DNA of 64,000 nucleotides, taken from contig JACJID010000006.1 of the NCBI GenBank assembly GCA_014138725.1, positions 432,001 to 496,000 of the forward strand, given 5' to 3'. Each line of letters begins with the position of its first letter. Position 1 is the first letter of the stretch. The notes under the pieces were generated by a model. That model did not search any database and had not been told where the DNA came from. It saw only the letters and a program-made list of their open reading frames with translations. Positions 1 to 9,130 of this stretch are shown here, one piece after another. The position numbers were made by a program, and so were the translations under genes. Source of the stretch: Kutzneria viridogrisea (lineage in GTDB: Bacteria > Actinomycetota > Actinomycetes > Mycobacteriales > Pseudonocardiaceae).

Positions 1-438
1 GTGGGCATCGGCACCCTGTACCGGCACTTCCCGACCCGTGAGGCCCTGCTCGAAGCGCTGCTCGGGCAACGCATGCTCGACCTCGGCGCGCTGGCCGAGC
101 GGCTGCTCGCCACCGAACCGCCCGCCCGCGCCCTGGCCGAGTGGTTGCGCGCCGTGGTCCAGCACTCCATGACCTACCACGGGGTCGCCGCCTCGCTGAT
201 GGTCGGCATGCTCGACGAGACCAGCGAACTGGGTGTGTCCTGCGCGGTCATGCGCAGGGCCGGTGCCGAGGTGCTGGCCGCCGCGCGGCGCGCCGGTGTG
301 GTCCGCCCCGACGCGGAGGCGGTCGACCTGCTCGTCCTGGCCAACGGCATCGCCTGGGCCGCGGAGAACTCCTCCTGCGGCCAGCCCAGGATCGACCGCC
401 TCGTGTCGATCTTGTTGACGGGGCTGCTCGTGGCGTGA
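1..438 (+). CDS. TetR-family transcriptional regulator, 5' end outside window
   Basis: The first visible residues (GIGTLYRHFPTREALLEA) are the recognition-helix end of a TetR-type helix-turn-helix, so the gene begins upstream of the window. The remaining ~120 residues form an all-helical ligand-binding domain of the kind found in AcrR/SbtR-like repressors. TetR proteins are usually dimeric repressors released by a small ligand; the regulated gene is likely to lie upstream and cannot be seen. The stop codon TGA at 436-438 lies inside the left arm of a perfect hairpin. Family assignment is firm; ligand and target are unknown. Confidence 0.85.
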   Translation: MGIGTLYRHFPTREALLEALLGQRMLDLGALAERLLATEPPARALAEWLRAVVQHSMTYHGVAASLMVGMLDETSELGVSCAVMRRAGAEVLAAARRAGVVRPDAEAVDLLVLANGIAWAAENSSCGQPRIDRLVSILLTGLLVA

Positions 439-481
439 AGGTGGCTTTCACTGCGCCCAGCGCAGTGAAAGCCACCTTCAC
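435..481. terminator. Perfect 22-bp inverted repeat, bidirectional terminator
   Basis: Arms 435-456 and 460-481 are perfectly complementary over 22 bp with a 3-nt loop. The hairpin sits between the converging TetR gene and the GH2 gene and includes the TetR stop codon, so it probably terminates both. No T-run follows. Its perfection and length exceed an ordinary terminator, so it may also be a member of a dispersed hairpin family. Confidence 0.7.
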
Positions 482-493
482 GGCGTTACGGCG

Positions 494-3400
494 TTACGGC
501 AGGAACACCGGCAGGGCCTCGGTCTGCGCGGTGAGTACGGCACGGACCTCGGCCCCGTGCGGGCCGGTGACGGCGAGGGTGCTCGCGCCGCCGGGTGGCA
601 CGGTGAACGGGGTCACGCTCCCGCCCGCGACCTCGACCGTACCCGAAACCTGCTGACCGGCCACATTGGACAGTTGAATCTGGTTGCCGGGCAACAGGTC
701 CATCCGCACCGGGCTGGTGATCACCCGCCAGGCGAGCTTGTCCTGGCGGTCGTAGGTGCGCAGGCCCTTGTTGTGGTAGCCCCGCAGCGGGGGCGAGGGG
801 TTGTACGGGCTGCCCGCGGGGGTGAGCGCGAACTCCGTTGAGGTCCAGTACATCTGGCCGATCAGGTGCGGTCGCCGCGCGAGCTGCCGGTTGTAGGTGT
901 CGATCAGCTGCGCCTGGTAGTACTCGGTGCCGGGCCCGGTACCGGGTCGGTCCTTCACCCCCTCGGCACCGTACTCGCTGAGCACCAGCGGTTTGCCGCC
1001 CGCGGCGGCCTGGATCGCGTCGATGTCCTTGCCGATGTCGGTGGCCTTGCCGTAGTACCAGCCGTCGTAGTTGTTGTCGGCGGCGAAGTCGTCGTAGCCG
1101 AAGGCCTTGTCGCTGGTGTGCCAGGCCGTCACGTGCGTGAACAGCCTGCTCGGGTCCAGTGCCCTGCCGTGGTCGATCAGCGTGTGCACGTACTGGGCGC
1201 CCGCCTCGGTGTTGGTGGCGTTCTCGTTGCCCACCGACCAGGCGATCACCGAGGGGTGACCGCGATCGCGCCGGATCTCCCGGGACAGCTGGTCCTTCGC
1301 GTAGTCCTGGGTCTTGGCGCTGGCCAGCTGCGTGGCGTTGGCCTGGGTGACGTTGATCTCCTCGATCACCAGCAGCCCGAGCCGGTCGGCGGCGGCCAGC
1401 TCACCGGGAGTGGTCGGGTAGTGCGCGGGCCGGAACAGGGTGAACCTCTTGTCCCGCATGGTCTTCAGCTCGCGCTCCGCCAGCTGGTCGGGCTGGGTGC
1501 GGCCGAGCCCGGGGTAGTCGGCGTGCCGGTTGAAGCCGCGCAGGTCCGCCAGCACCGAGCCGTTCAGCAGCAGGTCGGAGCCGCTCACCGACACCGTGCG
1601 GAACCCGGCCTTCGTGCTCAGTTCCCCTACTTTCACCTCGTGAAGGAAGGGGTCCTGCGGTGTCCACAGGTGCGGGTGCGGCACGGTGATCGTCACGGGA
1701 TCGGCCGCGTCGGAGCCAGCAGGAACGGTGAACGTCACCGAGGTCCGGTAGTCGCCGACCCGGACGCTCCTCGTGATGGCACGGCGAGTGTCGCCCGCTG
1801 CGGCGGTGTAGGCGTGCAGCGTGAGCTTGCCGTCGGCGCTGCCCGTCGCGGTGAGCTCGCTCAACTGGTCGGGCGCGCCGATCCTCATCCGCACGCCCTG
1901 GGTGAGACCGCCCCAGTTCCAGTACAGGTCCGTGTTGATCCCGTACGGCCTGATCGTGGACACGCGGTTGTCGGCGCTGACGGTGATCTGGTTGCTGCCG
2001 GGGTGCACCGCTGCGGTCACGTCCAGCAGGGTGGGCACGTTGCCACCGGTTGACAGCCCGACCTGCTGGCCGTTCACCGTGTACTGGCAGGCGAAGTAGC
2101 AGGAGTCGAACTGGAGCGTGACGTGTTGCCCCGGCCTGAGCCCGGGCACCGTGAACTCGCGCCGATACGTGGCGACCATGCCGTTGTCCTCGTTCCAGCG
2201 CGCGCGGACCGCGCCGAAGCTGTCCGGTACCAGCACGGGAGTGCCGTCCCCGAAGGTCCAGGTCCCGTTGAGGTTGGTGACCCCGGGCGGGTCGGCGGGC
2301 CGGTGCGTGACCACCGACCTGGTCGCCGTGACCTCGCCCTGGCCGGTGACCGCGGTGGCGGTCAGCACGTGCTTGCCGGGGCTGAACCAGGAGGCGTCGG
2401 TGGCCGTGGACCAGGTGGGCGCCAGGCCGGTGGCGTTGGCGTAGTCGCGGGTCAGTTCCGCGAATGCCGTGCCGTCCATGGACAACCGCACCGAGCGCGT
2501 GTCGAACGGGGCGGCGACCGCGATGTCGGTCAGTCCGTCGAGCTGCTCGGCGGTCGGCGCGGTGAACCGCACCTCGCGGGACTCGCGGGCGCCGTGCGCA
2601 CCGGCCTGGTCGATCACGGCCTTCGCCTCGGTGGGAAAGTCCTTGAGCCCCATGCTGTTCGGGCCGTACTGGTTGGTCTTGCCCCCGTTGTGCGGTGCGG
2701 CGACCGGCGCGTCGGTCCAGTTGTCCCTGACGATCAGGAACGCGCTCCAGGAGGCCCATGAGGACACCCAGTTGGTACCGGTCCCGGCCTGCGGCACGTC
2801 GCGGACCACGTTGTTCGCCGTGGTGTAGTAGGAACTGCGCTCGTCGTGGTAGATCCCGTTCGCCGAGACGCCCGGTGCGAACGCGATGTCGTTGGCGTAC
2901 ACGCGGGAACCCGGCGACTGGGCCTGTGTGTAGATTGCGCCGCCGTCGTGCAGTGTCAGCATGAAATCGCTGACCTTGTTGTGCGACACCAGGACGTTGT
3001 GCTGGGTGTCCCCGTCGCCGACGAAGTTCCAGCCCCAGCCGACGGAGATGCCCGTGTAGGGCACCTGGCTGACGGTGTTGTGGTCCACGGTCAGGCCCTC
3101 GTTGTAGCCGCCGAAGATGCCCACCGCGTCGCGGAACTCCTGCCCGATCCGGCTGATGGCGTTGTCCCGCACCACGTTGTCCGCGGTCTTCACACCGCTG
3201 TGCAGCACGTCCCCGACGAAGATCGCGCCGCCGGACAGGTCGGTGAACCCGTTGTCCTCGACCACGCTGTTGCTGGTGGCCTTGTCCAGCGCGATGCCCG
3301 CGCCGCCGAGCCGGGTGAACCTGTTCCCGCTGAACCGAACGCCCTTGCCCGCACTGACCGTCACCGCGGTCTGGGTGCGGGCGTAGTCCTCGCCAGCGCC

Positions 3401-4327
3401 GGAGATCGTGCCGGTCCTGGTGCCGTTGACGTAGTAGCCCGCCTGCGCGCCGACGTAGCCCTCGGGGTTCGCCCAAGCCGTGTCGGCGAACGTGATCCCG
3501 CTGACAGTGAGGTCGCTGGCCCCCGTGACGGTCAGCAACTGCTCGGTGTGCGGCAGCTCCACGTCGGCGGTGGCGAGGTCCTCACCGGGCCGCGGCACGT
3601 AGTAGAGCTTGCTCGCACCGCTGTCGAGCGCGAACTGCCCAGGCGTGCCGAGCAGCTCGTAGGCGTTCTCGAACCAGTCGACGCCCTGGTAGGCGGAGCC
3701 GGTGGGGCTCGCGCTCTGCCACCCGGTCTGGGTCGGCGTGTTGGCGTTGCCCCAACAGGGCTGGCGCATCGTCACCGTCGTGCCGCTGACCGACTCGATG
3801 CCGCAGTGGAAGTCCCGCCACCTGGCGTTGAGCACGACCCGGACATCTTTCAGGTCGTGAATCAAGCCGACGCGCGGGTCCACCCCGCTCAGGCCGGTCG
3901 CGGAGGCCGTGCACTGCGACTTCGCGCAGCCCAGTCCACGGGCGGGCACCGCGCGCACCTCGTTGACGAACAGCTGCCGCGCCGTGCTGCCGACGGGCAC
4001 GTCGGCGACCCACTTGTCCTGTTCGTGCCGGTGCCAGCCGGTGACGCGGGTTGCGCCGTCGAGCACCGGCTGCTCACCGGGCGCGGCCCGCCAGACCTGC
4101 CCGGAGTTGGCCGCGACCAGCCGCAGCGGCTCGGTGAGCCGGTAGCGGCCACCGGCCAGTTCCACGGTGTGCGGGCCGGTCCTGGCCTGTGCGGTGGTCA
4201 GGGAGCACGGGGCGGCGGCCGTGCAGGCATCGCCCGCACCAGTAGGGGAGACGTGCAGCACCACGCCGCCGCCGGTGGGCAGCGCGGCGGACACGGCGAG
4301 CAGCGAACCGATCACCAGACGAATCAC
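494..4327 (-). CDS. Secreted beta-helix / glycoside hydrolase family 2 fusion (1277 aa)
   Basis: Predicted extracellular polysaccharide-degrading enzyme. A GTG start gives a short signal peptide (about residues 1-25). Residues ~30-550 resemble a right-handed parallel beta-helix (repeated N-x-V-x-x-N ladder, as in pectate-lyase-like folds). A linker domain follows, then a GH2 sugar-binding jelly roll from ~680 (NLNGTWTFGDG) and a GH2 TIM barrel. In the barrel the acid/base Glu is in SVGNEN (E1035) and the nucleophile Glu in LSEYGAEG (E1118). GH2 enzymes are retaining beta-galactosidases, glucuronidases or mannosidases; the substrate here is not determinable. The fusion is unusual. It is transcribed towards the TetR gene and separated from it by the hairpin at 435-481. 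Confidence 0.85.
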   Translation of the reverse strand: MIRLVIGSLLAVSAALPTGGGVVLHVSPTGAGDACTAAAPCSLTTAQARTGPHTVELAGGRYRLTEPLRLVAANSGQVWRAAPGEQPVLDGATRVTGWHRHEQDKWVADVPVGSTARQLFVNEVRAVPARGLGCAKSQCTASATGLSGVDPRVGLIHDLKDVRVVLNARWRDFHCGIESVSGTTVTMRQPCWGNANTPTQTGWQSASPTGSAYQGVDWFENAYELLGTPGQFALDSGASKLYYVPRPGEDLATADVELPHTEQLLTVTGASDLTVSGITFADTAWANPEGYVGAQAGYYVNGTRTGTISGAGEDYARTQTAVTVSAGKGVRFSGNRFTRLGGAGIALDKATSNSVVEDNGFTDLSGGAIFVGDVLHSGVKTADNVVRDNAISRIGQEFRDAVGIFGGYNEGLTVDHNTVSQVPYTGISVGWGWNFVGDGDTQHNVLVSHNKVSDFMLTLHDGGAIYTQAQSPGSRVYANDIAFAPGVSANGIYHDERSSYYTTANNVVRDVPQAGTGTNWVSSWASWSAFLIVRDNWTDAPVAAPHNGGKTNQYGPNSMGLKDFPTEAKAVIDQAGAHGARESREVRFTAPTAEQLDGLTDIAVAAPFDTRSVRLSMDGTAFAELTRDYANATGLAPTWSTATDASWFSPGKHVLTATAVTGQGEVTATRSVVTHRPADPPGVTNLNGTWTFGDGTPVLVPDSFGAVRARWNEDNGMVATYRREFTVPGLRPGQHVTLQFDSCYFACQYTVNGQQVGLSTGGNVPTLLDVTAAVHPGSNQITVSADNRVSTIRPYGINTDLYWNWGGLTQGVRMRIGAPDQLSELTATGSADGKLTLHAYTAAAGDTRRAITRSVRVGDYRTSVTFTVPAGSDAADPVTITVPHPHLWTPQDPFLHEVKVGELSTKAGFRTVSVSGSDLLLNGSVLADLRGFNRHADYPGLGRTQPDQLAERELKTMRDKRFTLFRPAHYPTTPGELAAADRLGLLVIEEINVTQANATQLASAKTQDYAKDQLSREIRRDRGHPSVIAWSVGNENATNTEAGAQYVHTLIDHGRALDPSRLFTHVTAWHTSDKAFGYDDFAADNNYDGWYYGKATDIGKDIDAIQAAAGGKPLVLSEYGAEGVKDRPGTGPGTEYYQAQLIDTYNRQLARRPHLIGQMYWTSTEFALTPAGSPYNPSPPLRGYHNKGLRTYDRQDKLAWRVITSPVRMDLLPGNQIQLSNVAGQQVSGTVEVAGGSVTPFTVPPGGASTLAVTGPHGAEVRAVLTAQTEALPVFLP

Positions 4328-4439
4328 GGGCCGAGTCTGTGACCGCGTGCGTGATCAATTCAATGGTTTCGAGCGATCAGACCCCTGAAAAGATGCACGA
4401 TTTTGCGTACATGAACGCTTGTGAGAGCAGTTTCGCGCG

Positions 4440-5270
4440 TCAGCGCTCGGTGACCTTGGGCGGGTCCGGGATCTTGTAGCCGGACTTGCCCAGGTTGGTC
4501 TGCAGGGCCTGCTGCCAGGCGCCGGAACTGATCATCTTCTGCACGGCGTCATCGATCTTCACGCGGCTGTCCTGGTCCCCCTTGCGCAGCCCGATGCCGT
4601 AGGAGTCCTTGGTGAACGGCTGGTTGACCACCTTGAGCAGCTCCGGGTTCTGCGCCGCGTACCCGGCCAGGATCACGTCGTCGGTGGTCACCGCGTCCAC
4701 GATGTTGGCCAGCAGCGCGGTGACGCAGTCGGAGTAGCGCCCGTACTCGACCAGGCTCGCGCCCTGGGCGAACTTCGCCTTCACCTGCTGCGCGGAGGTG
4801 GACCCGGCCACCGAGCACAGCCGCTTGCCGTTGAGCGACTGCGGGCCGGTGATCGAGGTGTCGGTCTGGCGCACCAGCAGGTCCTGGCCCACGCTGAAGT
4901 AGGGCCCGGCGAAGTCCACCTGCTGCTTGCGTTTGTCGTTGATCGTGTAGGCGGCGACGACGAAGTCCACCTGACCGCTGGTGATCAGCTTCTCGCGGTC
5001 GGCGGGCTCCGCCTCCTTCCACTCGATCCTGTCCGCGGACACGCCCAGTTCCTGCGCCACATACCGGGCCACGTCCACGTCGAAGCCGCGGTAGTCCCCG
5101 TTGAGCGTCCTGAAGCCCACGCCCGGCTGGTCGAACCGGATGCCCACGGTGAGCTTGCCGTCCGATGCCGAGCCCAGCACCGTGTCCGGTGCGCCGGAGC
5201 TGCCGCAGGCGGACAGTGCGGCAACAGCTGCCAGCGCCACGGCCACGAGACGCGTCACGCGCAGACTCAT
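4440..5270 (-). CDS. Glutamate/polar amino-acid ABC transporter substrate-binding lipoprotein
   Basis: 276 residues with a lipoprotein signal (lipobox LSACGSS, Cys about 22) followed by a family 3 solute-binding fold: GVGFRTLNGDYRGFDVDVARYVA near the N-terminus, KLITSGQVDFVVAAYTIN, and a C-terminal GLRKGDQ region. This resembles GluB-type binding proteins for glutamate or related amino acids. No permease or ATPase lies next to it, so it is an orphan here and must work with components encoded elsewhere, or act as a sensor. The 112-bp gap upstream of the next minus-strand gene (4328-4439) has no obvious feature. Confidence 0.87.
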   Translation of the reverse strand: MSLRVTRLVAVALAAVAALSACGSSGAPDTVLGSASDGKLTVGIRFDQPGVGFRTLNGDYRGFDVDVARYVAQELGVSADRIEWKEAEPADREKLITSGQVDFVVAAYTINDKRKQQVDFAGPYFSVGQDLLVRQTDTSITGPQSLNGKRLCSVAGSTSAQQVKAKFAQGASLVEYGRYSDCVTALLANIVDAVTTDDVILAGYAAQNPELLKVVNQPFTKDSYGIGLRKGDQDSRVKIDDAVQKMISSGAWQQALQTNLGKSGYKIPDPPKVTER

Positions 5271-5344
5271 GTGCGGATCCCTCTCAGTCGCTGGCGGCGG
5301 TGCCCGAAAAGTAAGTCAGCGGTGCCCAACTGTCCAATTGATGT

Positions 5345-5863
5345 CTACGCGTTGCCGTCGGCACCGGTTCGGCCGCCCGGTGTTGCGGCCTCTTGGCGCA
5401 ACTGCCGGTACTCCCGCAGCACCAACACGATGATCACGATGTCCAGTGCGGCGAAGAAGGGCAGCGCGATCGAACCAGTGTGCACGGCGCGGTACAGCTC
5501 GTAGACAACGAAGGCACCGAGCACCAGTGCGGCGATCGGGTAGAGCGGCACGACCTTGCGCAGCAGGGCGGCGACCAGTCCGAGCTTGATGACCGCGTGC
5601 AGCAGCAGGTAGCCGATGGCGAACCCGCGGCTGCTGCCGTCGGCGAAGTTGTGCGCGGCGGTCTCCAGGTGTTCCGACAGGGTGCCGCCCGGGTCGCCGA
5701 GCAGGTCCCTGGTGACCACGGCGTTGGCCAGCCCGGTGATCACCGTCGGCGGGATGAAGATCAGCACGATGCCCAGGACGAGCTGGCTCAGGCCGTCCAG
5801 CCCCTTGAGCGTTACGGCCACTTTGAACAGTTTGTCCGTGGTGGTGCTGGGTTTGCTCGTCAC
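5345..5863 (-). CDS. DUF2127-type integral membrane protein
   Basis: 172-residue protein with four predicted transmembrane segments (about residues 25-47, 75-97, 103-124, 128-148) and a hydrophilic C-terminus. Features such as KGLDGLSQLVLGI near the start and a central FAIGYLLLHAVIKLGL segment match the DUF2127 family of small membrane proteins of unknown function. It follows hrpB on the same strand with a 16-bp gap, so it may be co-transcribed, but no functional link is apparent. Confidence 0.75.
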   Translation of the reverse strand: MTSKPSTTTDKLFKVAVTLKGLDGLSQLVLGIVLIFIPPTVITGLANAVVTRDLLGDPGGTLSEHLETAAHNFADGSSRGFAIGYLLLHAVIKLGLVAALLRKVVPLYPIAALVLGAFVVYELYRAVHTGSIALPFFAALDIVIIVLVLREYRQLRQEAATPGGRTGADGNA

Positions 5864-5879
5864 ACCGTCCAGGATGGAC

Positions 5880-8312
5880 CTACTTGCTCTGTTTCGTCCG
5901 ACGGGTGGGCGTGGCCGTGGTCGGGTCCTCGGGCCAGGGGTGCTTCGGGTACCGGCCGCGCAGTTCGCCGCGGACCTGGCGGTAGCCGACCTGCCAGAAC
6001 GAGGCCAGGTCGGCGGTCACCGCCACCGGTCGGCCCGCCGGGGAGAGCAGGTGCAGCAGCACCGGGACCCTGCCGTCCACGATGTGCGGGGTTCGCGCCC
6101 AGCCAAAGGTCTCCTGCAGCTTCACCGGCAGCACCGGCTCCTCCGCCGAGTAGTCCACCCTGACCCGCGAGCCGGACGGCACCAGCACCCGGTCCGGCAC
6201 CAGCTCGTCCAGGCGGGTCGCCTGCGGCCAGGGCAGCAGCCGGGAGATCGCCTCGTGCGCGTGGATCCGCTCCAGGTCGGCCCTGCGCCGCGCGGTGGCC
6301 AGCTCGGGACCCAGCCAGCTGTCCGGGTCCGCCAGCAGGGCCTGCTCCGAGACGTCCGGCCAGGGGGCGCCCAGCACGCGGTGCAGCAGGGCGAGCCGCT
6401 GGCGCAGCCGCAGCGCGTCCTGGCTCCACCGCAGCAGGGCACTTCCTTCACGACTTAGTCCATCTGTCAACGCCGTGTGCAGCGCCGCCCGGTCCGGGTC
6501 GGCCAGCGGGCGTTGTTCCAGCACGATCGCGCCCAGCCTGCGCACCCGCCTCGCCAGCACGTCGCCCTCGGCCCAGCGCACCTCCTGCTCGCTGACCAGC
6601 AGCGCGGGGGCCGCCCGCTCGGCCAGCGCCCGGTCCGCCCGCGCCGCGAGCCGGATCCGGCCGTGCGCCCGGCCGGGTTCGCGATCGGCCACCGCCACCG
6701 CCAGCCACTCCGCCTCCCCGGGGGCCGCCAGCTCCACGGCGGTGCCGCCCGCCATCAGGTACGTCGCCGAGCCCGGCCCACGCCTGCGGGCCAGCCGCTC
6801 CGGGTGTGCCAGCGCCACGACCAGCGCGGGGTCCGCCGCCGCGGCGGCCCCGTCCGCCACCAGCGGGCGCGCCAGGTCGGTCAGTCGCTTGACCTCGCGC
6901 CGCCAGCGCCGCGCCCGGTCGCTGCCCTGGTCGGCACGCAGCCTGCGCAGCGCGGATTCCACATCCGTGCCCTCGGCGAGGGTGTCGTCGTCCAGCAGGG
7001 CCACCACCTCGGCCGCCGCCCGCACGCCCACCTCCGGCGCCCCGTCCAGCAGGGCCCTGGCCAGCCGGGGGTGCAGCCCCAGCTCGGCGATCCGCCTGCC
7101 GCGCCCGGTCACCCCCGAGGCGTCCACGGCGCCCAGCGCGGCCAGCACCTGGCGGCCCGCCGCGAGCGCCCCCGTCGGCGGCGCGTCCCACCACGCGAGG
7201 CCCTCGCCGTCCGGGGTGCCCCAGCAGGCCAGTTCCAGCGCCAGCCTGGTCAGTTCGGCGGTCCTGATCTCCGGTTCCGGGTAGCGGGGCAGCGTCGCCT
7301 GCTCCTGCTCAGGCCAGCACCGGTAGACCCGGCCCGGCGCCTCACGGCCCGCCCGCCCCGCGCGCTGCTCGGCCACCGCCGCCGACACGCGGCCGGTCAC
7401 CAGCCCGGACAGCCCCCGGCGGTGGTCGACCCTCGGCGTACGGGTCAGACCCGCGTCCACCACCGCGCGCACCCCAGGCACGGTCAGGCTCGACTCGGCG
7501 ACAGCGGTGGCCAGCACCACGCGGCGCCCGCCGCCCGGCCGCAGCGCGCGGTCCTGCTCCGCGCTGGCCAGCCTGCCGTGCAGCGGCACCACGTCCACGC
7601 CGTCCAGCAGGGCCGAAACCCGGCGGATCTCGCCGACACCGGGCAGGAAGACCAGCACATCACCGTCCGATTCGGACAGTGCTTTGTGGACGGCCCTGGC
7701 CACGCAGCGCTCCATGCGCTCGCCCCTGGCCGGCGGCACGTGGCTCACCTCGACCGGGTGGGTCCGCACATGCGCGCGCACCACGGGGGTGTCCGCGCCC
7801 AGCAGCCCGGCGAGCCGGTCGGCGGCCACCGTGGCCGAGGTCGCCAGCACGCGCAGGTCCGGCCGCAGCCCGGCGCGGGCGTCCAGCAGCAGGGCCAGCA
7901 GCAGATCGGCGTCGAGGTGCCGCTCGTGGCATTCGTCGAGCAGCACGGCGTCCACCCCGGCCAGCTCGGGGTCGCCCTGCAACCGGCGCAGCAGCAGCCC
8001 GGAGGTCACGACCTCCACCCGCGTCCGCGCCGAGGTCCTGCGGTCACCGCGCACCGCGTAGCCGACGGTCTCGCCGACCCGTTCGCCGAGCAGGTGCGCC
8101 ATGCGCGCCGCCGCGGCCCGCGCCGCCAGGCGCCGTGGCTCGGCGACCAGCACCTTGCCCGTGCAGGCGGCAGCCATCGCCAGCGGGACCAGGGTCGTTT
8201 TGCCGGTGCCGGGCGGGGCCACCAGCACGGCGGTGCCGTGTGCGAAGAGCGCGCCGGTGACCTCGTCGAGCACCGCGCTGACGGGCAGCTGCGGCAGTTG
8301 GGGCAGTTCCAC
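5880..8312 (-). CDS. hrpB: ATP-dependent RNA helicase HrpB
   Basis: 810-residue DEAH-box helicase starting at GTG 8312, chosen because GAGGGG lies just upstream and the start falls 5 bp after the stop of the VIT gene; a longer frame runs upstream inside that gene and is a shadow. Motifs: Walker A APPGTGKTT near residue 32, LLDECHERHLDADL (motif II as DECH), SATV, and QRAGRAGR (motif VI), followed by HA2-like and HrpB C-terminal domains. HrpB proteins are putative ribosome- or RNA-associated helicases of uncertain role. The gene forms a probable operon with the upstream VIT transporter and possibly the DUF2127 gene. Confidence 0.93.
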   Translation of the reverse strand: MELPQLPQLPVSAVLDEVTGALFAHGTAVLVAPPGTGKTTLVPLAMAAACTGKVLVAEPRRLAARAAAARMAHLLGERVGETVGYAVRGDRRTSARTRVEVVTSGLLLRRLQGDPELAGVDAVLLDECHERHLDADLLLALLLDARAGLRPDLRVLATSATVAADRLAGLLGADTPVVRAHVRTHPVEVSHVPPARGERMERCVARAVHKALSESDGDVLVFLPGVGEIRRVSALLDGVDVVPLHGRLASAEQDRALRPGGGRRVVLATAVAESSLTVPGVRAVVDAGLTRTPRVDHRRGLSGLVTGRVSAAVAEQRAGRAGREAPGRVYRCWPEQEQATLPRYPEPEIRTAELTRLALELACWGTPDGEGLAWWDAPPTGALAAGRQVLAALGAVDASGVTGRGRRIAELGLHPRLARALLDGAPEVGVRAAAEVVALLDDDTLAEGTDVESALRRLRADQGSDRARRWRREVKRLTDLARPLVADGAAAAADPALVVALAHPERLARRRGPGSATYLMAGGTAVELAAPGEAEWLAVAVADREPGRAHGRIRLAARADRALAERAAPALLVSEQEVRWAEGDVLARRVRRLGAIVLEQRPLADPDRAALHTALTDGLSREGSALLRWSQDALRLRQRLALLHRVLGAPWPDVSEQALLADPDSWLGPELATARRRADLERIHAHEAISRLLPWPQATRLDELVPDRVLVPSGSRVRVDYSAEEPVLPVKLQETFGWARTPHIVDGRVPVLLHLLSPAGRPVAVTADLASFWQVGYRQVRGELRGRYPKHPWPEDPTTATPTRRTKQSK

Positions 8313-8317
8313 GCCCC

Positions 8318-9028
8318 TCAGCCTGCCGTGGACACCCCGATGAGCGCACCGACGAGGTACGTGGCCCCCGCGGCGATCGCCCCGAACAGCAGCTGCCGCA
8401 CCCCGTTGAGCCACCAGGATCGGGTCGTGTACCTGGCCACCAGCGCACCCGCCGCGAACAGACCGACCGCGCCGACCGCCAGGCCCGCGGTCAGCGAGTT
8501 CCAGCCGAACAGGAAGGGCACCAGCGGGAACAGGGCGCCCACCGCGAAGCACAGGAACGAGGACACCGCCGCCACCAGCGGTGAGGGCTGCTCGTCCGGG
8601 TTGACGCCGAGCTCCTGCTCGATGTGCACCCGCACGGCCAGGTCCTCGTCCTTGTGCACCTCCTTGGCGACCTCCTCGGCGGTGTCCCTGCTCAGCCCGC
8701 GCGCGGTGAGCAGCTCCACCAGCTCCTCCTGCTCGGCCTCCGGGTTCTCGCGCAGCTCGCGGCGCTCCACCGCGACCTCGGCGCGTACCGAGTCGTTCTG
8801 GGTCTGCACCGAGGTGTACTCACCCAGCGCCATGGAGAAGGCGCCCGCGACCAGTCCGGCCACCCCGGTGAGCACGATCACGTGGGCTTCCGCGTGCGCG
8901 CCGCCCACACCGGCGACCAGTGAGATGTTGGTCACCAGGCCGTCCATCGCGCCGAACACGGCGGGCCGCAGCCAGCCGCCGGACAGGTCCTTGTGCGTGT
9001 GCCCGATCTCCTCAACGCCCTCAGTCAC
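8318..9028 (-). CDS. VIT1/CCC1-family Fe2+/Mn2+ transporter
   Basis: 236-residue membrane protein of the vacuolar-iron-transporter-like family. It has an N-terminal helix pair starting GAMDGLVTNISLVAGV, a SMALGEYTSVQTQ segment, a charged cytosolic helical insert rich in Glu (about residues 85-140; the metal-binding region in this family), and three more hydrophobic segments at the C-terminus. Such proteins export or sequester iron or manganese. The hrpB gene starts 5 bp after its stop. An AT-richer stretch upstream (9072-9098) partly resembles an iron-regulator box. Confidence 0.9.
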   Translation of the reverse strand: MTEGVEEIGHTHKDLSGGWLRPAVFGAMDGLVTNISLVAGVGGAHAEAHVIVLTGVAGLVAGAFSMALGEYTSVQTQNDSVRAEVAVERRELRENPEAEQEELVELLTARGLSRDTAEEVAKEVHKDEDLAVRVHIEQELGVNPDEQPSPLVAAVSSFLCFAVGALFPLVPFLFGWNSLTAGLAVGAVGLFAAGALVARYTTRSWWLNGVRQLLFGAIAAGATYLVGALIGVSTAG

Positions 9029-9071
9029 AGCGGGAACTCTATTCGTCCACGGTGGACTGAGGACAGCCTCT

Positions 9072-9098
9072 GGAAGCCTTGCCTAGCCTTAGGGGTTA
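9072..9098 (-). promoter_or_regulatory. Possible iron-dependent repressor (IdeR/DtxR) half-site
   Basis: On the minus strand, 44-70 bp upstream of the VIT gene start, the sequence CTAAGGCTAGGCAAGG matches one half of the known DtxR/IdeR consensus (TTAGGTTAGGC) well, but the other half poorly. A metal-responsive operator ahead of a VIT transporter would make biological sense. The match is partial, so this is a weak call. Confidence 0.25.
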
Positions 9099-9130
9099 CC
9101 GGAGTCCGGCCCGCTGGCTACCGTGATCGC

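Noticed and set aside
866-2053. 395-aa plus-strand open frame
   Set aside because: Antisense to the GH2 gene; Gly/Val/Arg-rich composition typical of shadow frames in high-GC DNA.
6477-9086. 869-aa plus-strand open frame
   Set aside because: Antisense to hrpB and the VIT gene, both with clear motifs.
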